A DNA stretch of 28,228 nt from JBFMGD01 sp040751775. Lineage in GTDB: Bacteria; Bacillota; Dethiobacteria; DTU022. A program made the position numbers and the translations under genes. Shown here one piece after another: positions 8,353 to 14,490 of the stretch (positions are counted from its first letter, which is position 1; each line of letters starts with the position of its first letter). The DNA is taken from the NCBI GenBank assembly GCA_040751775.1, contig JBFMGD010000035.1, positions 1 to 28,228 of the forward strand, read 5' to 3'. The notes below the pieces were generated by a model, which was not told where the DNA came from, did not search any database, and was given only the letters and a program-made list of their open reading frames with translations.

Positions 8353-9351
8353 ATTCACAATAATGTTAATAATATTTCCATAGCTTTATGCACCTGCAAT
8401 GGCGGATCTTTTTTGCGGGAGCAGCTTGACAGCATTGCCGCGCAAACCCTGGCGCCCGGTGAACTGGTGGTTTGCGACGACTGCTCTACTGATGATTCAC
8501 CGGCGCTGTTGGAGGAATTTGCGCGCCGGGCCGTTTTTCCGGTAAGGATTTACCGGAACGAGAGCCGGCTGGGCGTGGTCCGGAATTATTCCCGGGCGGT
8601 TGAGTTGTGCCGCGGCCGCTACGTAGCGCTTTGCGACCAGGACGACATCTGGCAGCCCGATAAGCTGGCGGTATCCAGGCAGGGCATGCGCGAGGCGGAG
8701 GCTGAACTCGGCGGGGATATCCCGCTGCTGCTGCATACGGACTTGGCAGTTGCAGCCGGGGACGGTGCCATAATCGCCCCGTCGCTGATGAAGCTGCAAA
8801 AAATCAATCACGTCTGCCGGGAACCCCTTAAAACGCTTTTAGTTCAGAATTTTGTCACCGGTTGCACTGTATTGTTGAACCGGCCTTTGATCAAAGCGGC
8901 TTTGCCGTTGCCGGCGCAAGTACTTATGCATGACTGGTGGTTTGCCTTGATTGCCGCGGCCCTGGGGAAGTTAATTTTTTTACCGCGGCCCACAGTGCTC
9001 TACCGCCAGCATGCCCGCAATGCGGTCGGCGCCAAAAAGTTTTATTCCGGCAGCAGCCTGAAGCGCCTGGCCCGGGTCAGGCAGCTGGAGAGGATGATTG
9101 CCCAAACGGTTAACCAAGGCCTGGCGCTTAAAAAAAGGTTGGATGAATTAAATTGTCAAGAGCCGAGTTTTCTGGAAGGCTACCTGGCGACGGCGCTGCA
9201 TGACGGGAAAAAAGCGGCATCATATGCCCGATCGTACGGCATTGCCAAGCAAGGCCGCCTTCGCAACGCGTTTTTTTTGCTGCTGTTGTATAAATCAGGC
9301 TACCTGATGCAACTGGGGGATCAACGTGCTGTTAACTGTGATCATCGTTAA
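8353..9351 (+). CDS. GT2 glycosyltransferase with apparent ATT start
   Basis: A family 2 GT-A glycosyltransferase, probably a rhamnosyl- or related sugar transferase of this locus. Counting from the proposed start, the first strand ISIALCTCNGGSFLREQL is at about residues 8-25, CDDCSTDD at 41-48 and the DxD-type DQDD at 95-98. The MHDWW motif and a C-terminal helical region follow. The first canonical in-frame start, TTG at 8413, would delete the first strand of the nucleotide-binding fold. The frame is open back to a TAA at 8308, but contains no ATG, GTG or TTG before 8413. ATT at 8353 lies 7 bases after AAGGAAGGT, so I annotate it as the start (332 residues). ATA at 8347 or a sequence error are alternatives. 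Its 3' end overlaps the next gene by 26 bases. Confidence 0.8.
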   Translation: MHNNVNNISIALCTCNGGSFLREQLDSIAAQTLAPGELVVCDDCSTDDSPALLEEFARRAVFPVRIYRNESRLGVVRNYSRAVELCRGRYVALCDQDDIWQPDKLAVSRQGMREAEAELGGDIPLLLHTDLAVAAGDGAIIAPSLMKLQKINHVCREPLKTLLVQNFVTGCTVLLNRPLIKAALPLPAQVLMHDWWFALIAAALGKLIFLPRPTVLYRQHARNAVGAKKFYSGSSLKRLARVRQLERMIAQTVNQGLALKKRLDELNCQEPSFLEGYLATALHDGKKAASYARSYGIAKQGRLRNAFFLLLLYKSGYLMQLGDQRAVNCDHR

Positions 9352-10237
9352 CTGGAACGGTAAGGAGTTCTTAGACCGATGCCTTCAAACTGTTTTTGCC
9401 TCTAATTTTAGAGAGGATTTTGAAGTGATTGTCGTGGACAACTGTTCTTCCGACAACAGCGTGGCGCTGATCCGTGAAAAGTACCCCCGGGTTATTGTTA
9501 TTGCCAACAGTGATAATGTCGGTTTTGCCCGGGGCAATAACCAGGCTATCCGGGAGTCGCGAGGCGCATATCTCCTGTTGTTGAATCCGGATACCGAAAT
9601 CGAACCGGATGCACTGCAGGTGATGGTTGATTTCATGCGCGGGCAGCCGGATTGCGGTATGGCCGGGTGCAGGGTGTTGAACCCCGATGGGACTCTGCAG
9701 CTGGCCAGCCGCCGCGCTATTCCCAGTATAGCCGACGCCGTTTTCAAGTTAACCGGGATTAGCCGGTTGTTTCCCTATTCACCCCGCTTCTCCCGCTACA
9801 ATTTAACCTACCTTCCTTCCGACCAGGTCTCCCCGGTTGACGCGGTTTCCGGGTCATTCCTCATGGCGCGAAGAGAAACGGTCGATCAGATCGGCCTGCT
9901 GGACGAACGGTTTTTTATGTACGGCGAAGACCTGGATTGGTGCTGGCGCTCCAGGCAGGCGGGCTATCAAAATTATTATGTGCCGGGTACATCGATCATC
10001 CATTATCAAGGCCAGAGCAGCGCAAAACGCCCCCTGCGTACCGCTTACTATTTTTACCAGGCCATGTCTCTTTTTTATTGCAAACACACCGCTCCCCGCT
10101 GGGCCTGGCCCATGGTCCGGGCGGCTTCGCTGCTGGCTTTTATGCTCTCTTTACCGAAAACTCTTTGGACCCATAAAAAACGGCGGGTAACCTTGCCGGT
10201 TCCGGAGGGCAGGACAACTAACGGATTGAGCGAATAA
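9326..10237 (+). CDS. GT2 glycosyltransferase (rhamnosyltransferase-like)
   Basis: A 303-residue family 2 glycosyltransferase of the rhamnosyltransferase-like type. LTVIIVNWNG opens the fold at residues 3-12, VVDNCSSDNS follows at 36-45, the DxD-type NPDT is at 87-90, and the EDLDWCWRSRQAG stretch lies near residue 200. A positively charged C-terminal helix region could contact the membrane. The start is GTG at 9326, inside the previous gene, with GGGGGAT upstream; the overlap indicates translational coupling. The substrate is inferred from the adjacent dTDP-rhamnose genes only. Confidence 0.88.
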   Translation: MLLTVIIVNWNGKEFLDRCLQTVFASNFREDFEVIVVDNCSSDNSVALIREKYPRVIVIANSDNVGFARGNNQAIRESRGAYLLLLNPDTEIEPDALQVMVDFMRGQPDCGMAGCRVLNPDGTLQLASRRAIPSIADAVFKLTGISRLFPYSPRFSRYNLTYLPSDQVSPVDAVSGSFLMARRETVDQIGLLDERFFMYGEDLDWCWRSRQAGYQNYYVPGTSIIHYQGQSSAKRPLRTAYYFYQAMSLFYCKHTAPRWAWPMVRAASLLAFMLSLPKTLWTHKKRRVTLPVPEGRTTNGLSE

Positions 10238-10283
10238 TCTAGAATGGGTTTTTAACCGGATTAGGTTAAGAGGTGAAAAGGGT

Positions 10284-11630
10284 TTGAAGCGGGTACTGGT
10301 ATTGAAAGCTTTTGGCGATATGTTGCTGATCCACGCCGGATTTCTGATCGCTTTTTATATTCGCTTCGGCGGCATCCCCCAACACAACTTGAATGCTTAC
10401 TTGAATGTTGCACCCTGGCTGACCGCCGCGGCGATCATTATTTTTTACAGCTACGGTTTCTACGCTTCATCTTCCGTCAGGCAGCAGTGGGACGAAATTT
10501 TTTCGGGTTTGTTCTGCGCACTGGTGCTGCTGCTTTTGGTGACAGTCAGCTTATCTTATATCCTCGAAGAATATGGCCTGCCACGCTTGTCCCTTCCCAT
10601 GGTAACCTGTATGCAGATGCTTTTAATCCTCGGCTGGCGGGTTCTCATTGTCCGCTGGGCTAAAAAACATATCGACCCTTTTAATCTTTTGATAGTCGGG
10701 CCGGTAGAGAGCGCCCTGGAACGGGTTTCCTTTTTTCAAAATGACACATCAGGCTATTACCGGATCCTCGCTGTCTTGGCCGACAGGGAAACCGCGGCAG
10801 ACGTCAATGTAGCGCTATACGAATCTTATGAAAACCTGGTTCGGGTGCTCGATGAAGTTAAACCGAACAGCATTCTTTTTTGCCCCGATATACCGCATCA
10901 AGTACGCATGGATATGCTGATGCATGCAATATCCCGTGGTGTCGATATCTTTATCGTGCCCGATTTTTATGATATCATGATTGCCAAATCACGGCTGGAG
11001 CAGCTGAACAGCACCCCTGCCTTTCGCCTGACCGGGTTCTCTAACGGGCGGGAACAGATCTGGAAGAGAGTGATGGATATCGCTTTTTCAATTGCCTTCG
11101 GCATGCCGGCACTGATTCTCATTCTCCTGGCTGCCGTAGCCCTCAAGATCGAACTGCCCCGTGCTCCCGTGTTTTATTCCCAGGAAAGGATCAGCCGGCG
11201 CGGGCGTATCTTTCGACTTTACAAGCTGCGCACCATGGTGCCGGACGCGGAAAAGGATACCGGGCCCGTCCTCTCCGACTCCGACGATGCCCGCATTACC
11301 GTGGTCGGCCGTTTTTTACGGTTCACCCGTATTGACGAACTGCCGCAGTTGTGGAACGTGCTGAAGGGTGAGATGAGTTTTATCGGCCCGCGCGCCGAGC
11401 GGCCGTTTTTTGTCGACCAGTATTCCAAGAGTATCCCCGGTTATAATTTCCGCCACATGGTGAACAGCGGCATTACCGGCCTGGCCCAGGTGGAAGGCAA
11501 GTACAGCACCACGGCGGAGGACAAGCTTCGCCTTGACTTGATTTACCTGCAGACATTCTCGCCGTTGCGGGATTTTCATATCTTAATGCATACGGTTAAA
11601 GTAATGCTGCTCAAGAAAAAGGCGATGTAA
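10284..11630 (+). CDS. Polyprenyl-phosphate sugar-1-phosphate transferase (WbaP-like)
   Basis: An initiating enzyme that transfers a sugar-1-phosphate from a nucleotide sugar to undecaprenyl phosphate at the inner face of the membrane. Four predicted membrane segments lie at about residues 4-26, 38-60, 72-94 and 102-123. A Rossmann-like CoA_binding_3 region follows, then the bacterial sugar transferase domain from about residue 262. That domain has VMDIAFS, YSQERISRRGR, YKLRTM, the catalytic D-E pair in RIDELPQLWNVLKGEMS, and IGPRAERP. The length of 448 residues is normal for this class. The start is TTG at 10284 behind GAGGTG. It is the last gene of the glycosyltransferase block and would start the lipid-linked chain. 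The sugar (galactose, glucose or other) is not evident. Confidence 0.9.
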   Translation: MKRVLVLKAFGDMLLIHAGFLIAFYIRFGGIPQHNLNAYLNVAPWLTAAAIIIFYSYGFYASSSVRQQWDEIFSGLFCALVLLLLVTVSLSYILEEYGLPRLSLPMVTCMQMLLILGWRVLIVRWAKKHIDPFNLLIVGPVESALERVSFFQNDTSGYYRILAVLADRETAADVNVALYESYENLVRVLDEVKPNSILFCPDIPHQVRMDMLMHAISRGVDIFIVPDFYDIMIAKSRLEQLNSTPAFRLTGFSNGREQIWKRVMDIAFSIAFGMPALILILLAAVALKIELPRAPVFYSQERISRRGRIFRLYKLRTMVPDAEKDTGPVLSDSDDARITVVGRFLRFTRIDELPQLWNVLKGEMSFIGPRAERPFFVDQYSKSIPGYNFRHMVNSGITGLAQVEGKYSTTAEDKLRLDLIYLQTFSPLRDFHILMHTVKVMLLKKKAM

Positions 11631-11649
11631 TTTTTCTTATAAAGAAAAA
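11631..11649. other. AT-rich perfect inverted repeat after the phosphotransferase gene
   Basis: TTTTTCTT and AAGAAAAA form an 8-base stem around ATA, immediately after the stop codon. It marks the boundary between the GC-richer locus and the AT-rich gene that follows. It lacks a GC stem, so it is at best a weak terminator. Confidence 0.35.
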
Positions 11650-11679
11650 GTTGATTGCAGTACCTTCCAGGAGAAGAGT

Positions 11680-12324
11680 ATGAGAAATACAATTGAATTT
11701 CATAATAATCATATAAAAAAAATCTTCGTAGGGGAAAATGATGAAGAGAAAAAGCATATCAAAGGCAACTTTACGAGGGAATTGAGCGCTTACAAAAAAT
11801 TTGCTGAATTAAATGCAGATTTTGTACCTAAGTTGTTGCAATATGATTATAAAAAATTGACATTAATATTACAAAAAATAAGTGGTCTGGATTTAATCAG
11901 CTTATTTAATCAAAATGAAAACGAACTGGTTAATGATTTAAATATCGATAAAATGATTGACCAGTTAATCAGCATTGATGCTTTTTTATATAATAATAAG
12001 ATAAACGTTTTACAAACTTCTCCAAGGGATTTAATATATGATATTGATCAAAGGAAAATCTTTTTGACAGATTTTGAGTTTACAATAGTTGGCAGCAGTT
12101 ATAGGCAAATACTTTATGACAGAATGTTTAAGAATCATATATATAATACAACTAATGTTAATCTGAGAAATTTGTTTCTATATTCCCTTAAAAAAAGAAA
12201 AAAAGAATTTAAGCTATATTGTTATAGAAAGCTTAAAAATTATATTATTAAACGTATTCGTTTATTTTTACCCCTACCAAAAAAGAAAGAATATCAAAAT
12301 AGCCAGATAAACGTTTTATACTGA
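11680..12324 (+). CDS. Divergent protein-kinase-fold protein, AT-rich
   Basis: A 214-residue cytoplasmic protein that I read as a divergent kinase-like fold. K13/K14 in HIKKIF could be the strand-3 lysine, E34 in FTRELSAYKKF the helix-C glutamate, and LTLILQKISG the hinge. SPRDLIYDIDQRKIFLTDFEFT (residues 114-135) resembles the catalytic and metal loops of choline-kinase, APH or WaaP-type enzymes with DFE at 131-133. The usual HxD base motif is not clear, so it may be a pseudokinase or an unusual sugar or lipid kinase. The C-terminal 60 residues are strongly basic. Codons are visibly richer in A and T than in the flanking genes, suggesting recent transfer. The start is ATG with AGGAG 7 bases upstream. 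Its place after the sugar transferases suggests a glycan-modifying role. Confidence 0.7.
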   Translation: MRNTIEFHNNHIKKIFVGENDEEKKHIKGNFTRELSAYKKFAELNADFVPKLLQYDYKKLTLILQKISGLDLISLFNQNENELVNDLNIDKMIDQLISIDAFLYNNKINVLQTSPRDLIYDIDQRKIFLTDFEFTIVGSSYRQILYDRMFKNHIYNTTNVNLRNLFLYSLKKRKKEFKLYCYRKLKNYIIKRIRLFLPLPKKKEYQNSQINVLY

Positions 12325-12389
12325 TGAAGGGAAAAATTTTTGCCCTGCTATTGAGTTAAAACTTATAAAAAGTAAATGGGGTATTAAAC

Positions 12390-13556
12390 ATTAAAAAAAA
12401 TATCTATAAAAGACTTTTTTTGTTGCTGGGTATTTTGTCAGTTTTGCTTCTTATTTTGACAGCGATCCTGTTTTGGGAAGAGGACGGCAATTTCAGGGGA
12501 ACAGTTGTTAGTCCCGAAGGACGGCGATTAAGGGGCCTTGAGGTTATGCTGTTAACCGGCAGAGGGCCGGATACTCCTACCATTCTGGCTGAGGGGGTTA
12601 CGGATTGGATAGGCAGATTCAGTTTTCGAATTGAAAGTCTGGATGAGCTAGATGAAGCCGTGCTCCTGGTAAGAGGTAAAGAGGGGGAAGGCAGGAAGCT
12701 CTTGACTCATATTCAGGAACCTGTTGACGTAGAAATAACTTATCCTATTATTGAAACTGTTGTTTTATTGCATGATAATGATCTTCACTTTAACTTCAAT
12801 CACCCTGACCGCTTTAAAGCGAAAGTGGATCAGATCCGGGAACGTTATAACGATGTTTATTTGCTTAACGCCGGCGATATTTTCGTGCGCAACCGAAAAG
12901 AATGGATTGACTACGATGGTGTACAAAAAGATTATGAATGGTATGGCGAACGCTGCCTGTTCATGATTGATACTATGAACGAGATTGGCTATGACGTGAT
13001 GACCGCCGGCAATCACGATTTTGTCATCTATAATGACTATACCGGCAAAGCTCTTGAAGCAGCCCGGTTTCCCATTCTTGCCGCCAACGTGGAAATTACC
13101 ACCGATCTCCTGCCGCCGGTATTGCCCTATACTGTTTTTACAACCGGTACGCTGCGTCAAATCGCCATTTTGGGCCTTACTGCGGCGCTTAGCAGTACAG
13201 CCGGGGTGGAACTGGACCGCTATAAAACGGTGGAAAAGTACCTTTACTTGGCGGAGGAGAGTGATATCTTCATTGCCTTGACCCATATTGAAGTTTTCAA
13301 TGACATTGAATTGGCTAAACTTTACCCGGAATTTGATGTAATCATCGGGGGACACTGTGAAACACTGTTGGAAAAAGGCATATCGGCGAACGGTGTTTTA
13401 ATTGCCCAAGCCGGGGGAAATGAAAAGAAATTATCCGAGGAATACCCAAAATATCTCGGCATGGTCGTCCTGACCCTTGAAAACGGTGTCGTTGTCGACA
13501 AGAAGGCACAAATTTATCAGTTTGAAATACCCCAATTATCCCGTCATGCCCGGTAG
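12390..13556 (+). CDS. Membrane-anchored calcineurin-like metallophosphoesterase (UshA/5'-nucleotidase-like) with apparent ATT start
   Basis: A probably extracytoplasmic phosphoesterase. From the proposed start it reads KKNIYKRLFLLLG then a hydrophobic segment to about residue 28, a classic signal anchor. Residues 33-115 look like an Ig-like or carboxypeptidase-regulatory-like domain. The phosphoesterase domain follows, with DNDLH at 129-133, GD at 162-163, GNHD at 207-210 and TH at 298-299. The last motif is GGHCE near 320-324 rather than the usual GH-x-H, so one metal ligand seems lost. The C-terminal 5'-nucleotidase domain is absent. The TTG at 12420 has no ribosome binding site and would cut off the charged n-region. 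ATT at 12390 lies 8 bases after GGGG and gives 388 residues. The substrate is unknown. Confidence 0.8.
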   Translation: MKKNIYKRLFLLLGILSVLLLILTAILFWEEDGNFRGTVVSPEGRRLRGLEVMLLTGRGPDTPTILAEGVTDWIGRFSFRIESLDELDEAVLLVRGKEGEGRKLLTHIQEPVDVEITYPIIETVVLLHDNDLHFNFNHPDRFKAKVDQIRERYNDVYLLNAGDIFVRNRKEWIDYDGVQKDYEWYGERCLFMIDTMNEIGYDVMTAGNHDFVIYNDYTGKALEAARFPILAANVEITTDLLPPVLPYTVFTTGTLRQIAILGLTAALSSTAGVELDRYKTVEKYLYLAEESDIFIALTHIEVFNDIELAKLYPEFDVIIGGHCETLLEKGISANGVLIAQAGGNEKKLSEEYPKYLGMVVLTLENGVVVDKKAQIYQFEIPQLSRHAR

Positions 13557-13714
13557 CGCCCTAGCCGACTGAGAGGCAGCCTTTTGTTACTCATTCCCTA
13601 GGTCAATGTACAGGCCGCTGTATTTTGCTTTGATGCGGCGTTTTGATATGCTGTTTTTCCCCAGGCAGAAATAACTAACGGTTTATCAAGAAAAAAAAGG
13701 GTTTTTCATGAAAA

Positions 13715-13744
13715 TTGACGAAATAATATATATTATAATATAAA
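13715..13744 (+). promoter_or_regulatory. Putative promoter before the lipoprotein gene
   Basis: TTGACG (5/6) at 13715-13720 is followed after 18 bases by TATAAA (5/6) at 13739-13744 in a very AT-rich stretch. A leader of about 60 bases remains, containing a CCTTTT...AAAAGG stem just before the ribosome binding site. The rest of the 13557-13800 gap holds only a weak GCCGC...GCGGC stem (13614-13639) followed by G and four T. Confidence 0.5.
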
Positions 13745-13810
13745 AAGATGGCAGATTGATAGAGCCGCCTTTTCGGAATACTAAAAGGCCAGGAAGGAAG
13801 GTTGATACTC

Positions 13811-14323
13811 GTGATAAAAAGACGTTTCGTTCTATTCGCTGCTTTGATCATATTTGTTGGCACGGTGGGTTGCCGTCAGGAATTTGACATTGATAAATTT
13901 AACAAAATAAACGCCTATGTGAATGAGATTCTTCCGGAAATTGAAGAAGCCATGTTTGATTTCGATCTTTGGTGCTCTGATTTACGCAGCGCCGAAAAAA
14001 GAGATTGGCTGATTACAGATGCGAACAGGATTAGGGAAATCAATCAAAAATACTTAACGGATGATTTTCCATCGTACGAAGAAATTGCGGGCTGGGTTGT
14101 TCCGGTTTCGGACGGTGAAAAGGAATGGACCATTCCGGGGGATGAATTGGCTGACGTCTTGGAACAGATGGAGCTGTCTAGTACGGCATTGGCGTTGCTG
14201 ATTAATGAGATCAACCAGGCCGATGATGAAGTTTTTCTTGCAGCCAAGCGGGCAGAGATAGACTCGGCTCTCACCAGAGCCTTGGAAGCATCCGAAAGCG
14301 TAAGAAAACAGTTTTACCGGTAG
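13811..14323 (+). CDS. Small probable lipoprotein of unknown function
   Basis: A 170-residue protein I do not recognise. The N-terminus IKRRFVLFAALIIFVGTVGC has a charged start, a hydrophobic core and a cysteine at position 21 preceded by T-V-G. This is a plausible though non-ideal lipobox, so the mature protein may be lipid-anchored outside the cell. The remainder is acidic and predicted mostly helical, without repeats. The start is set at GTG 13811 because AGGAAGGAAGG ends 9 bases before it. The earlier TTG at 13802 touches that site and is too close to use it. It sits between the metallophosphoesterase and the LCP-PASTA gene, among other envelope proteins. Confidence 0.75.
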   Translation: MIKRRFVLFAALIIFVGTVGCRQEFDIDKFNKINAYVNEILPEIEEAMFDFDLWCSDLRSAEKRDWLITDANRIREINQKYLTDDFPSYEEIAGWVVPVSDGEKEWTIPGDELADVLEQMELSSTALALLINEINQADDEVFLAAKRAEIDSALTRALEASESVRKQFYR

Positions 14324-14333
14324 AAACCGGCAA

Positions 14334-14362
14334 TTGACGTAACCTTTAATCCAATGTATGAT
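14334..14362 (+). promoter_or_regulatory. Strong sigma-A-type promoter for the LCP-PASTA gene
   Basis: TTGACG (14334-14339) and TATGAT (14357-14362) each match consensus at 5/6 with an ideal 17-base spacer. It lies just after the lipoprotein stop codon. Transcription would start near 14369, leaving an approximately 120-base leader. That leader holds TGCCGG/CCGGCA arms (about 14372-14413) and a T-run around 14425-14435 that could fold, though no known riboswitch is recognisable. Confidence 0.65.
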
Positions 14363-14490
14363 GAATCGTAGTTGCCGGTAGGGTTTACATATTAATACGG
14401 TATCCGCCGGCATGCAAGAGGGAACTTTTTTTGTTAATTGGCTGTCTTTGTTTTATATTTACCTTTCTGTATTAGGGGGTTGGTTAAAGG

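Noticed and set aside
12325..12389. GGG-AAAAATTTTT-GCCC sequence as a terminator after the kinase-like gene
   Set aside because: The stem is short, has a bulge and is not followed by a T-run.
14372..14435. Riboswitch or attenuator in the LCP-PASTA leader
   Set aside because: The stem and the T-run are separated by more than 10 bases and no known aptamer motif is present; it is only mentioned under the promoter.
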